NCBI RefSeq assembly: GCF_002845745.1
Contig: NZ_PIUM01000026.1
Location: forward strand, 1-64,000
Source of the DNA: Telmatospirillum siberiense
GTDB lineage: Bacteria > Pseudomonadota > Alphaproteobacteria > Rhodospirillales > Magnetospirillaceae
Reading direction: 5' to 3'
Length of the DNA: 64,000 bases
Under the pieces are notes generated by a model. That model did not search any database. It was not told where the DNA came from and saw only the letters and a program-made list of their open reading frames with translations. The translations under genes were made by a program, and so were the position numbers. Below, in pieces: positions 33,781 to 41,627 of the stretch. Within the stretch, counting starts at the first letter, position 1. Every line of letters starts with the position of its first letter.

Positions 33781-34457
33781 GCGCGGACGAAATCGGCAGG
33801 GCCGTCGCCCAGCTTCTGTTCGAAGCCGGGGCGATCCATGTCAGTTGCGGACAGCCTTTCATCCTGGCGGCCGGCTGGGCCAGCCCGGTCTATGTCGACT
33901 GCCGCGTCCTTCTTGGCGACCCCGAACGGCGCCGGGCGGTGACCGATCTGGCTTTGGCCCGCCTGACCGAGGACTTCCCCGCGGGAGCGATCGACGCCAT
34001 CGCCGGAGCGGAGACCGCCGGCATTCCTTTCGCCGCCTGGCTGGCCGACAGGACGGGACTCAAACTGCGCTACGTGCGCAAGGGTCCCCTGGGTATCGGT
34101 CGCAACGCCCAGGTCGAAGGCGGTCCGGTGGAGGGATTGAAGGTCCTTCTGATGGATGACCTGACCACAGATGGCGGCAGCAAGCTCGCCTTCGCCAGGG
34201 GCCTGCGCGCCGCCGGCGCCACGGTCGAGCATATTCTGACGATCTTTTATCATGGCGTTTTTCCCGGCACCGAGGACCGCCTGCGCGAAGCGGGGCTGAC
34301 CCTGCATGCGCTGTCCACCTGGGCCGATGTGCTCGACGCCGACGCCGGCGACCGGCTGGCGCCGGCCGACCGCGCCGAAGTCGAGCGGTTTCTGGAAGAC
34401 CCGGTCGCCTGGTCGACCTGGCATGGCGGGCGCAACACCCTGGCGCCCCGTCTCTGA
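33777..34457 (+). CDS. pyrE: Orotate phosphoribosyltransferase paralogue in orotate operon
   Basis: A 226-residue type I phosphoribosyltransferase. Shared OPRT features: AGWASPVYVDCR near residue 38, the flexible-loop segment YVRKGPLGIGRNAQVEG, and the PRPP-binding loop VLLMDDLTTDGGSKLAFA at about 128-145. It resembles the second gene at 35010 in layout but differs across much of its length (for instance RKGPLGIGR versus RKKAKGFGR). It is ATGA-coupled to pyrC. It would divert imported orotate to OMP, or it could act on another pyrimidine. Having a synthesis-type enzyme in a breakdown operon suggests the cell can choose between salvage and degradation. Confidence 0.85.
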   Translation: MSADEIGRAVAQLLFEAGAIHVSCGQPFILAAGWASPVYVDCRVLLGDPERRRAVTDLALARLTEDFPAGAIDAIAGAETAGIPFAAWLADRTGLKLRYVRKGPLGIGRNAQVEGGPVEGLKVLLMDDLTTDGGSKLAFARGLRAAGATVEHILTIFYHGVFPGTEDRLREAGLTLHALSTWADVLDADAGDRLAPADRAEVERFLEDPVAWSTWHGGRNTLAPRL

Positions 34458-34519
34458 CGCCATCCGGAAGCCCCGCCTGCGAGGCCTCGACGGGCGACCA
34501 TCCAAAAAATGTGGAGTGA

Positions 34520-34828
34520 ATGATGAAGGAACTGCTGGACTGGCTGCGTCTCCAGAAGGGAGCCCTGCTCACCTATCGGGAATTCCAGCGCAGAGGACTG
34601 GCCTTGCTGGCCGACCATCCGGAGCAGGCCGCCCTGGCGCGGCTTCTCGTCGATCTCGCCGGACGCTTCGCCGACGCCTATGACGGCGAACCCCTGGCCA
34701 TCAACGTCGCCGAACAGGCGCTCGGCCGCCTCACCGAATTCGTCGAAATGGCGGAACGGACGAAAGCCGCCCCGCCGGAGGAACGGCTCGCCCTGCTCAA
34801 CAAGATCGGTGCCGCCGAACTGGCGTAA
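34520..34828 (+). CDS. Hypothetical small helical protein
   Basis: A 102-residue, mainly helical protein with no signal peptide. Features: LLDWLRLQKGALLTYREFQRRG at the start and VAEQALGRLTEFVEMAERTKAAP near the end. Two consecutive ATGs (34520 and 34523) follow a GGAG site. I do not recognise the family. It follows the pyrE paralogue by 62 bases and may be the tail of the orotate operon, or a separate gene before the second pyrE. Composition is like its neighbours. Confidence 0.5.
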   Translation: MMKELLDWLRLQKGALLTYREFQRRGLALLADHPEQAALARLLVDLAGRFADAYDGEPLAINVAEQALGRLTEFVEMAERTKAAPPEERLALLNKIGAAELA

Positions 34829-34893
34829 ACGGATTCCATCGGCGGATAGACGATAAATTTCCGGCAAGAGCGTATGGTTTTGCAGGCGGACGG

Positions 34894-34922
34894 TTGACCT
34901 CCCGAGACTCATCGTCTAGAAG
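34894..34922 (+). promoter_or_regulatory. Candidate promoter of second pyrE
   Basis: TTGACC (34894-34899), a 17-base spacer and TAGAAG (34917-34922) sit about 88 bases before the second pyrE start. The -10 match is weak. A separate promoter would be expected, since this gene looks like the housekeeping copy and there is a 181-base gap before it. Confidence 0.35.
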
Positions 34923-35009
34923 AGGCCGTTTGCCGATTTCAAACATACACCCGTCACAGCGTCGCTTGTGAGAGCGACGACGCGCGCTCAAACCTGGAGA
35001 ATCCCTACT

Positions 35010-35720
35010 ATGACAGTCTTTTTCCCGCCTGTCGATAAAGAGAAAATCGCGCTTGAAGCGGCCAAAATGCTGCTGGAGATCAAGGCTGTTCATTTCTATA
35101 ACGAAAAGCCATTTTTCTTTACTTCGGGATGGGCCAGCCCGGTCTATATCGATTGCCGCAAGATTATCTCTTACCCGCGCTTGCGCTCGGCGCTGATGGA
35201 TTTCGCCGCGGCGACCATCGTGCGCGACATCGGGTATGAATCGATCGACAATGTGGCGGGCGGCGAAACCGCCGGTATCCCCTTCTCGGCCTGGATTTCC
35301 GACCGTCTGATGCTGCCGATGCAGTATGTGCGCAAGAAGGCCAAGGGCTTCGGCAGAAACGCCCAGATCGAAGGGGAAGTGGTGGTGGGCGCGCGCACCC
35401 TTCTTGTCGAGGATCTGGCCACGGACGGGCGGAGCAAGGTCAACTTCTGCCAGGCGCTGCGCGCGGCCGGGGCCGACGTTACCCACTGTTTCGTGCTGTT
35501 CTATTACGACATCTTCCCCAAGAGCGGCGAACTGATGAAGGAGTTGGGCGTCAACCTTCACTATCTGACCACCTGGTGGGATGTGCTGAAGGTGGCCAAG
35601 GAAAGCGGCCATTTCTCGCCGAGCGTCCTGGCCGAGGTGGAAAGCTTCCTGCACGAACCGGCCAAATGGTCGGCCGCCCATGGCGGTATCTCCGATTTCG
35701 GCGAGGAAAAGCCCGCCTGA
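35010..35720 (+). CDS. pyrE: Orotate phosphoribosyltransferase (probable housekeeping copy)
   Basis: A 236-residue OPRT. Features: [22 protein letters not shown] at about 30-51, [15 protein letters not shown], the mobile-loop region [19 protein letters not shown], and the PRPP loop [13 protein letters not shown]. Proteins with this exact arrangement are the normal PyrE of alphaproteobacteria in my recollection, so this is likely the biosynthetic enzyme converting orotate and PRPP to OMP. It has its own 5' region. The start ATG 35010 has GGAG about 11 bases upstream. The coding sequence ends before a repeat-bearing gap. Confidence 0.88.
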   Translation: MTVFFPPVDKEKIALEAAKMLLEIKAVHFYNEKPFFFTSGWASPVYIDCRKIISYPRLRSALMDFAAATIVRDIGYESIDNVAGGETAGIPFSAWISDRLMLPMQYVRKKAKGFGRNAQIEGEVVVGARTLLVEDLATDGRSKVNFCQALRAAGADVTHCFVLFYYDIFPKSGELMKELGVNLHYLTTWWDVLKVAKESGHFSPSVLAEVESFLHEPAKWSAAHGGISDFGEEKPA

Positions 35721-35765
35721 TCGCGGGCGGCAAGCCGGCTCAGGGGGGAACAAGGCGGGCAAAAG

Positions 35766-35916
35766 CCCTTCTCCCCTCGTGGGAGAAGGGTTGGGATGAG
35801 GGGGCATTTTCGCCGACAGGCGGAGGAAAGCTCTCAGGTTCTGCGCGACTTTCCCCCTCACCCTCCCACCGCTTCGCGGCGGGCCCCGCCCTCTCCCACG
35901 AGGGGCGAGGGAGAAG
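35766..35916. repeat. CTTCTCCCCTCGTGGGAGAAGG-type inverted repeat
   Basis: A left arm at 35766-35790, itself a hairpin around CTCGTGGGAG, faces a related right arm at 35889-35916, with GGGATGAGGGGG / CCCCCTCACCCTCCC tracts between. It is a dispersed repeat type common downstream of genes in several bacterial groups. It occupies most of the gap 35721-36014 between convergent pyrE and the XRE gene and could act as a terminator. No gene is seen here. Confidence 0.6.
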
Positions 35917-36014
35917 ACTATGAAGCCAGGCCGGCTAATGGGTGGATTGCTTGGCCTTTAGGCTCGCAATGACGGGGAATCAACCGCGATCACCCTAGCG
36001 GCCTCTTCCCTCTC

Positions 36015-36929
36015 TCAAGAGACCTTGCGCATTTCAGGCGCGCCGATGCCCGAGCGATCGAGCACGGCGCGCAGCAACGCGGCAGCCTCGCTGCCCTTGT
36101 GAGCGCGCCGCCACAGATCTTCCGCGAGCTGTTCGTAAAGGCGCACCGGCTGTTCGTCGGCGGTGACCATGGCGACGCCGATGCGGACGTTCGGCAGCTC
36201 GACGCCAAGGCGAAAGGGACTCAAGCCCAGCACGGTCCGCTCGGACGTGCGGAAAAGCTGAAACGTGATGTTGGGCAGGGTCTCGTCGATCAGCCCGATC
36301 TGCACGCCCATCGGCTCCCGCTCGATGAGGGAAAGCAGATGCTCGACCTCGGTGCGCGCCGCCTGCCGCCGCCGCATCACCTCGTCGGCCGGCAGGTCGA
36401 AGCCGCCCACGATACCGATTTTCAGGAAACGTTCGATCTCGGGCAGGCTGACGAAGTTCACCACGCTCAACGCCCGGCGCCTCCTGGCCTTTTTCCGTTC
36501 GTCGAGGATGGTGATGATCGCGTCGATTTCCTGCTCGATCTTCGCCCGGTCGTCGAGAGAGGACGGCAAGGCCTCGATCAAGGCCTTGCGCAGGTACACC
36601 GGGTAATTGTCGGAGGTCAGCAGATAGGAAAGCAGCGGAAAATGCGCGACGATCTGATCGGATTCCTCCTCAACCTGCCGCATCCTTTCGAAATAACCGA
36701 CCGCGCTCGAATAATATTCGACACCCGCGCCCAGGAGAGAGGCCGTCGTCGTTTCGAGAACGGCCGCCAAACGCTCCAGGGTCTCGACCTTGACCACGTC
36801 ACCGCTCTCGATGCGATAGACCGCGGCGCGCGAAATTCCCAGCCTTTCGGCGATTTCCTCGGCGGTCAGCGCTTGCCCCAGCCGATACGCCCGCAATCTT
36901 TTACCTATTTCATCGAAGCGTATCGCCAT
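36015..36929 (-). CDS. XRE-family regulator with large C-terminal domain
   Basis: A 304-residue regulator. The HTH (about 8-62) reads IGKRLRAYRLGQALTAEEIAERLGISRAAVYRIESGD. The remaining 240 residues form an unrecognised domain containing YFERMRQVEEESDQIVAHFPLL and later strand-rich sequence (FRLGVELPNVRIGVAMVTADEQPVRLYEQLAEDLW). That resembles a sensing domain rather than an enzyme. GGAGG precedes the ATG at 36929; an open frame continues to 37013. An inverted GTCTC repeat lies 20 bases upstream, and related half-sites stand before the orotate operon, so I propose it controls that operon and itself. Confidence 0.75.
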   Translation of the reverse strand: MAIRFDEIGKRLRAYRLGQALTAEEIAERLGISRAAVYRIESGDVVKVETLERLAAVLETTTASLLGAGVEYYSSAVGYFERMRQVEEESDQIVAHFPLLSYLLTSDNYPVYLRKALIEALPSSLDDRAKIEQEIDAIITILDERKKARRRRALSVVNFVSLPEIERFLKIGIVGGFDLPADEVMRRRQAARTEVEHLLSLIEREPMGVQIGLIDETLPNITFQLFRTSERTVLGLSPFRLGVELPNVRIGVAMVTADEQPVRLYEQLAEDLWRRAHKGSEAAALLRAVLDRSGIGAPEMRKVS

Positions 36930-36948
36930 TGAGCCCCGCCTCCTGATC

Positions 36949-36964
36949 GTCTCGAAACTGAGAC
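36949..36964. promoter_or_regulatory. GTCTC-N6-GAGAC operator candidate of the XRE regulator
   Basis: GTCTCGAAACTGAGAC is a perfect 5-6-5 inverted repeat starting 20 bases upstream of the XRE start codon. Read on the minus strand it continues as GCTGTCTCAG, matching the GCTGTCTCAA upstream of the orotate operon (28162-28171). A TATGCT-like -10 lies just upstream on the minus strand, so binding here would repress the regulator's own gene. Confidence 0.5.
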
Positions 36965-37183
36965 AGCATAAAGAGTATTGGCCGACGGCGGAATCCCTGA
37001 ACATATGCGTCACTCGAATAGACCATGCCCGGAAGTGCGGAGGATCGCTCCTCCCGGGTTTTTTTTAGCTCTTTGCAAGGCTGCGTTGCGGCGGCGAGGA
37101 ATCACGATCCTTGCCGACGACGTTGGCAGGGCGGAAACTAACCTTCCTCCGCTCGGTGCTTTCAGCGGAACAAGAGGATGACG

Positions 37184-38647
37184 ATGTCGAGCCCAGACGG
37201 CCTCGCCGATGACGAGGCGACAGCAGAAACAACAACCGGCGCCCAACATTTGCGGCGAGCCTTTCAAATCCAAAAGCAAGCCTATCTTCAGGATATGGCG
37301 CCCGACCGCAAGCGGCGGACCGACCGGCTGGATCGCCTGGCGAGGTTGATCGAACGGCACGACCGCGCCTTCGCCAAAGCCATTTCGGCCGATTTCGGGC
37401 ATCGCTCCCATCACGAAACACAGATGATGGAAATCCTGCCGGTCCTCGCCGCCATCAAAAATGCCAAGCGCCACCTGGGGTCATGGATGCAGACCCGGCG
37501 CCTTCCCACGGCGCGGCATTTCCGTCCGGGGCAAACCCGGTTGATCCGCCAGCCGCTGGGCGTGGTCGGCATCGTCGCACCGTGGAATTATCCCTTGCAG
37601 CTTTCCGCCGGTCCGGCGGTCGGCGCCCTGGCGGCCGGCAACCGGGTGATGATCAAACCATCCGACTCCACCCCGCGTTTCGCCGCCCTTTTCCAGGAGC
37701 TGGCCAGACGCGTGTTCGGCGAGGACGAACTGCTCGTCGTCGACCCGGACGCCGAAACGGCACGGGCTTTCGTCGCCCTGCCATTCGACCACCTGCTGTT
37801 CACCGGTTCGGCCCAGACCGGCCGGCTGGTCGCGGCGGCGGCGGCCCCCAATCTCACACCGGTGACCCTGGAACTGGGCGGAAAATCTCCGGCGATCGTC
37901 GACCCATCGGCGAATTTGGCAAAGACGGCGCTACGGCTGGCCCAGAGCAAACTGGTCAATGCCGGACAGACCTGCGTTGCGCCGGACTACGCGCTGGTGC
38001 CCACCGGTTATGAGGAGCATCTGGTCGACCTCCTGCGCAAGGCGATCACCCGCCTTTATCCCCGCATCATCGCCAACCCGGACTACAGCAGCATCATCAA
38101 CGAGCGGCACTTCACCCGCCTGAAGGCGCTGTTGGCCGACGCCCATGCGAAAGGGGCGACGATCATCGAGATCAATCCCGGACGGGAAACCGCCGACCCC
38201 TCCTTGCGAAAATTCCTGCCCACCCTGGTTCTCGGTGCCACCGGCGAGATGCGCCTGATGCAGGAGGAGATTTTCGGGCCCATTCTGCCGATTCTCACCT
38301 ACGACGATCTGGGCGATGTGATCGCCGGCCTCGGTCAATGCGATCGGCCCCTGGCTCTTTACTGGTTCGGAGAGGACCATGGCCAGCGCGAGCGGGTCTT
38401 GCAGGAAACCGTCTCGGGTGGCGTGACCATCAATGATTGCCTATGGCATGCCGGGCAGGAGAACGCCCCCTTCGGCGGCGTCGGCGCCTCGGGCTCCGGC
38501 GCCTACCACGGCGAATACGGGTTCCGCACCTTCAGCCAGGAAAAGACGGTCTTTCTGCAAGGCCGGCGCAGCGGCATCAGCCTGCTCTATCCCCCTTACG
38601 GCGTCATATTCCGCATGGTGATGACAGCGCTGCGCCGGATGATCTGA
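37184..38647 (+). CDS. Aldehyde dehydrogenase, coniferyl-aldehyde type
   Basis: A 487-residue NAD(P)-dependent aldehyde dehydrogenase of the class 3-like/CalB group. The conserved Asn is in IVAPWNYPLQL, the general base Glu in TLELGGKSPAIV, and the catalytic Cys in NAGQTCVAPDY. EEIFGPILP and GVTINDCLWHAGQENAPFGGVGASGSGAYHGEYGFRTFS match the rest of the fold. A C-terminal amphipathic or hydrophobic extension (YPPYGVIFRMVMTALRRMI) could give membrane association, as in fatty aldehyde dehydrogenases. AGAGG six bases before ATG 37184 favours it over ATG 37178. It is a single gene ended by a strong terminator. It likely oxidises aromatic or long-chain aldehydes; substrate not resolved. Confidence 0.85.
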   Translation: MSSPDGLADDEATAETTTGAQHLRRAFQIQKQAYLQDMAPDRKRRTDRLDRLARLIERHDRAFAKAISADFGHRSHHETQMMEILPVLAAIKNAKRHLGSWMQTRRLPTARHFRPGQTRLIRQPLGVVGIVAPWNYPLQLSAGPAVGALAAGNRVMIKPSDSTPRFAALFQELARRVFGEDELLVVDPDAETARAFVALPFDHLLFTGSAQTGRLVAAAAAPNLTPVTLELGGKSPAIVDPSANLAKTALRLAQSKLVNAGQTCVAPDYALVPTGYEEHLVDLLRKAITRLYPRIIANPDYSSIINERHFTRLKALLADAHAKGATIIEINPGRETADPSLRKFLPTLVLGATGEMRLMQEEIFGPILPILTYDDLGDVIAGLGQCDRPLALYWFGEDHGQRERVLQETVSGGVTINDCLWHAGQENAPFGGVGASGSGAYHGEYGFRTFSQEKTVFLQGRRSGISLLYPPYGVIFRMVMTALRRMI

Positions 38648-38659
38648 GCCGGGGCATGA

Positions 38660-38694
38660 AAAAACCGCCGCCTCATGAAAAGGCGGCGGTTTTT
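38660..38694. terminator. Bidirectional intrinsic terminator
   Basis: AAAAACCGCCGCCT and AGGCGGCGGTTTTT form a perfect 14-bp stem with a 7-base loop, giving A and T tracts on both sides. It lies 12 bases after the aldehyde dehydrogenase stop and 19 bases from the end of the convergent small gene, so it can stop transcription from both. Confidence 0.85.
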
Positions 38695-38713
38695 CCCAGG
38701 CAACCCGGTGGGC

Positions 38714-39061
38714 TTAAAAACTGGAGCAAACCTGCTTTTGCAGCAGGGCCTGCATCATCGACAGGGCAACGACCTCTTCCACCGTTTCCTTGGATTCGGA
38801 CGTCGGGGCCTTGCCGTTGTTGTCCGCGGCGCGGACGATGATGTCCATCAGATCGGAAATCAACTGGTCGACCTGCGACTGCGGCCCTGCGGCATGAGGG
38901 TCGCTGGCCAGGCAGGCGCGGCGATAGGGCGTGGGAACCTTGGGAGCCGGGCGGTGATCCATGAAGTCACTGACGGTCACCGGCTTCATCCCCCCGATGA
39001 AATCGCGGACCGGCCGGCCAATGAAATGTATGCAATCGTCAGCGGAAAGGCTCTGAGCCAT
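38714..39061 (-). CDS. Small hypothetical protein
   Basis: A 115-residue soluble protein I do not recognise. It has SADDCIHFIGRPVRDFIGGM near the start, a Pro/Arg-rich middle with ACLASD, and helical QSQVDQLISDLMDIIVRAAD and VEEVVALSMMQALLQKQVCSSF at the end. Three Cys are present. GGGAG lies 8 bases before the ATG at 39061; the open frame upstream (to 39136) lacks such a site. It is convergent with the aldehyde dehydrogenase gene across a shared terminator. Confidence 0.5.
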   Translation of the reverse strand: MAQSLSADDCIHFIGRPVRDFIGGMKPVTVSDFMDHRPAPKVPTPYRRACLASDPHAAGPQSQVDQLISDLMDIIVRAADNNGKAPTSESKETVEEVVALSMMQALLQKQVCSSF

Positions 39062-39147
39062 GGCGCGTCTCCCAAAAATTCTCCTGACAAGCCTGATAGC
39101 AATATCCGGGCCACACGAAAATGACGCAGAAAACAAGGCGTTTCGGC

Positions 39148-39345
39148 GTAACCGTCGTTACCGGTGGGAAAGATCTGTCCGGCAGGATATGCCGGGTCGG
39201 CCGGGCAAAACCCGGCATTCGACTATCGAAACCAAGGGGTCGCCGAGGAGACCAAATCGCGATGATCGGAACAGATCACCGCGGCCCGCAATGGGCCTTG
39301 CCCCGTGTTTCGATGAACGACACTCATCGAAACACGGGGCAAGGC
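39148..39345. ncRNA. Tandem hairpin block, candidate structured RNA
   Basis: Within a 352-base gap between two divergent small genes, five perfect stem-loops follow each other. GTAAC-CGTC-GTTAC (39148-39161), CCGGCA-5-TGCCGG (39179-39195), GCCGGG-CAAAA-CCCGGC (39200-39216) and TTCGA-CTA-TCGAA (39218-39230) come first. The last is a 22-bp perfect stem with a 7-base loop (39295-39345). The block is about 70 bases upstream of a small secreted-protein gene on the plus strand and may be its leader or an independent RNA. No T-tract follows the long stem, so it is not a standard terminator. No known riboswitch consensus was recognised. Confidence 0.4.
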
Positions 39346-39413
39346 GCCGTCATGGCACGCGCATTGCGTGGTACTGGGCAAGCAAACCCCCGAAGAATTC
39401 AAGGAGCGCCCCG

Positions 39414-39677
39414 ATGCGTGTCTATTGGTCGTTGCTGGTCCTTAGCCTGTCCCTGCCGTTCTGCTCCACCGCCATGGCGGATTCGACGACAGGCCAGAGC
39501 CTGCAGAACTACCGGGCCAAGGCGACCTACAGCTTGCCGTCCGCCTGCGTCCAGGCCGGCGGCACGGTCGTCTATACCGCCCACACGCCGGAATGCAAAT
39601 TGCCGACGCTGTCTTCCAAAACCCCGTCCGCCGTCACCACCCCGGCCCGGGCCACGCCTCTCTCGGCCCAACACTAA
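39414..39677 (+). CDS. Small secreted hypothetical protein
   Basis: An 87-residue protein with a clear signal peptide (VYWSLLVLSLSLPFCSTAMA). The short mature chain holds two cysteines (SACVQAG, TPECKLP), which could form a disulphide, and a Thr/Ala/Pro-rich tail. AAGGAG lies 8 bases before the ATG. No known family is recognised. It stands downstream of the hairpin block and has no operon partner. The 273 bases after it (39678-39950) hold a small GGCGGAC-GGAT-GTCCGCC hairpin at 39787-39804 and no gene. Confidence 0.55.
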   Translation: MRVYWSLLVLSLSLPFCSTAMADSTTGQSLQNYRAKATYSLPSACVQAGGTVVYTAHTPECKLPTLSSKTPSAVTTPARATPLSAQH

Positions 39678-39950
39678 CGTTGGAGGCGGGACAATCGGGT
39701 GGACGCGCGCGAATTTTCTCTTCCGGGAGAGAGTCTCGCCGCGTTGGCGCGATGAGCGCCCCGGAGCTTTAGCGGAGGAAGCCCAAGGCGGACGGATGTC
39801 CGCCGCCCGGCGACTGAGGGGCAAAAATTTAAAGCGGGGCAAACGGGTTCGCCCGATTGCCCGACAGTGGAGGATTGTCCTGTTGGAATGCGGGAGCGGC
39901 GCGTGTAACCTCGAAGCCTTCCGCAGCAATCGGCGATAGCGTTAACGCCC

Positions 39951-40304
39951 GTGCCCTCGAGAATTCTTCCCCGCCTGCGTTTCAAATTGGGTCCGGTCAT
40001 TCTGCTGGGTCCCGGCAAGACCGACCTGTTGGAAGCGATCGACCGCACGGGATCGATATCGGCGGCGGCGCGCACCATGGACATGTCCTATAAACGGGCC
40101 TGGCAACTGGTCGATGAGATGAACCGTCATCTCGATCATCCGGTGGTGGTCGCCGCCTTCGGCGGCAGTCACGGCGGCGGAGCCCATTTGACCCCTTTCG
40201 GCCATGAATTGCTGACGCGCTACCGCCGCATGCAGACGTCGCTGGAGACGGCCCTGGCCGAAGACATCGCCTGGCTGGACGAGCACGTCGTCAAGACGGA
40301 ATAG
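39951..40304 (+). CDS. ModE-like DNA-binding regulator, HTH domain only
   Basis: A 117-residue protein equal to the N-terminal winged-helix half of ModE. Key tracts are LGPGKTDLLEAIDRTGSISAAARTMDMSYKRAWQLVDEMN and GGSHGGGAHLTPFGHELLTRYRRM. The C-terminal Mop domains that bind molybdate in classical ModE are absent, so it either senses through another protein or responds to something else. The GTG at 39951 is used as start. Its 3' end overlaps the convergent modD by 14 bases. Its place beside modABC suggests control of molybdate uptake or molybdenum-dependent genes. Confidence 0.8.
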   Translation: MPSRILPRLRFKLGPVILLGPGKTDLLEAIDRTGSISAAARTMDMSYKRAWQLVDEMNRHLDHPVVVAAFGGSHGGGAHLTPFGHELLTRYRRMQTSLETALAEDIAWLDEHVVKTE

Positions 40305-41160
40305 CGTGACCCGCATGCCCTGGACCGTCGGCGGTGATCTTGACCGAAACATCGGCAGGCTTGGCCCAGTAGGGAGAACTGCTGACCAGGATCTTCGCGC
40401 CGGCCCGGACATAGGCTTCGGCATTGCCCGCGTTGACACCGCCGGCCGCCGCCAGCACCGGCGGCGACGGCAGGTCGGAAAGCGCCCTCACGGTTTCCGC
40501 GACGGCCTCGGGAGGAAACTTCTCCAACTGCAAAACGTCGATGCCGATCCGCGCCATCTGCAAGGCCTCATCGACATTGATCACTTCCGCCACCACCTTC
40601 TTTTCCGGGCAGGCCGCCTTAAGGTGGCGGAGGGCATCCGCGGTATCCGCGCCAAGGAAAACCCGGTGTTCGGGAAAAACCAGCAGACTGTCGGACAGGC
40701 CAAGACGATGCGGCACCCCGCCCCCCGCATAGACGGCCTTCAAGGACGCGGCCTTGGCTCCCGGGAAAGTCTTGCGCGTACAGGCGACGACGGCCCCGCC
40801 ACCCCGTTCCGCCGCCTCCACGAGGTGGCGCACCGCCGTGCTGATGCCGGAAGTGGCCTCGATCAGGGTCTGGGCGACCTTCCATGACAACAGCAAGGCT
40901 TCCGCTGGACCGGTGGCCTCCAGAATGAGGGCACCCGAGGGCAGAAAATCACCAGAGCGACAATAGGCGGAGACTTGCGCCCCGGCCCGCTCGATCAAGC
41001 GGACGGCCTCCTCGACGCAACAGACCACCTGAGGCGCGCGGGCAGAAAACCGCATCCGCCCCGGACGCTCGCCAATGGCCAGCGCGATGGTGGTCAGATC
41101 TCCATGCGGCGTGTCCTCTGCCTGCAACTGATCCAAAAAGGCGTCGGGAAGTCGCAGCAT
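40291..41160 (-). CDS. modD: ModD, quinolinate phosphoribosyltransferase-like protein
   Basis: A 289-residue member of the nicotinate-nucleotide pyrophosphorylase fold, of the ModD group found in molybdate operons. Tracts include LLSWKVAQTLIEATSGIST, CTRKTFPGAKAASLKAVYAGGG, VVAEVINVDEALQMA and VLAAAGGVNAGNAEAYVRAGAKILVSSSPYW. The enzyme activity in Mo metabolism is not established to my knowledge. It is separated by 80 bases from the NifX-like gene and is read in the same direction as modABC. Confidence 0.87.
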   Translation of the reverse strand: MLRLPDAFLDQLQAEDTPHGDLTTIALAIGERPGRMRFSARAPQVVCCVEEAVRLIERAGAQVSAYCRSGDFLPSGALILEATGPAEALLLSWKVAQTLIEATSGISTAVRHLVEAAERGGGAVVACTRKTFPGAKAASLKAVYAGGGVPHRLGLSDSLLVFPEHRVFLGADTADALRHLKAACPEKKVVAEVINVDEALQMARIGIDVLQLEKFPPEAVAETVRALSDLPSPPVLAAAGGVNAGNAEAYVRAGAKILVSSSPYWAKPADVSVKITADGPGHAGHAIPS

Positions 41161-41240
41161 GCTGTCCTCAAAGGCTTGTTCAGAAAAACCGTCTTACCAC
41201 GTCATTCCGGCGCGAGCATGAAATCGGAGCCCCGCCGTCA

Positions 41241-41627
41241 TCACGAGCGGAGATATCCGCGCCGCTCGGCCTGCAGACGTCGACGCAGCCAGGGTTGCGG
41301 GCGGCTGCGCAAGGTCCATTGCAACTCCCGCAGGGCCTCGTCGATGGATTTTCCGGAGAACTGCTCCATCGCATGCACTCCCTGGCGGACCAATTGCGCA
41401 TGGGCCACCGGTCCGACGGCGCTGACGAAGACGAGATCGCAGCCTCTCAGCGCGCGCAGCTTGGCCATCAGCTTCTGCTCATCACCATCCTGACGCAACG
41501 CCCCGAAATCGCGCACCTTGAGATAACGGTATCCCTCGGGCGACACGTCATAGAACACCAGATGGCGCGCCCAGCCGAAATGGGCGTCGATCCGGGTCAG
41601 GTCCTGGGTGGCAAAAGCGACTTTCAT
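41241..41627 (-). CDS. NifX/NifB-associated FeMo-cofactor-binding protein
   Basis: A 128-residue protein of the dinitrogenase iron-molybdenum cofactor biosynthesis family (NifX, NafY, VnfX, C-terminus of NifB). The pattern MKVAFATQDLTRIDAHFGWARHLVFYDV matches the family N-terminus, including the conserved His of the 'HFG' motif. GCDLVFVSAVGPVAHAQLVRQGVHAM follows. These proteins carry NifB-co or FeMo-co precursors. It overlaps modC by ATGA, so Mo transport and this carrier are co-translated. It supports, but does not prove, that the organism fixes nitrogen. Confidence 0.82.
   Translation of the reverse strand: MKVAFATQDLTRIDAHFGWARHLVFYDVSPEGYRYLKVRDFGALRQDGDEQKLMAKLRALRGCDLVFVSAVGPVAHAQLVRQGVHAMEQFSGKSIDEALRELQWTLRSRPQPWLRRRLQAERRGYLRS

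Noticed and set aside
28277-34457. Operon as ordinary UMP biosynthesis cluster
   Set aside because: Carrier, NAD-linked class 1B PyrD/PyrK and a carbamoyl amidase are not needed for synthesis, and a second PyrE lies outside; kept as the alternative to be tested.
39121-39260. A c-di-GMP (GEMM) or other known riboswitch in the hairpin block
   Set aside because: Some GGGTCGCCGA-like resemblance was seen but the conserved GCAAACC and ACGCAAAGCC elements are missing.
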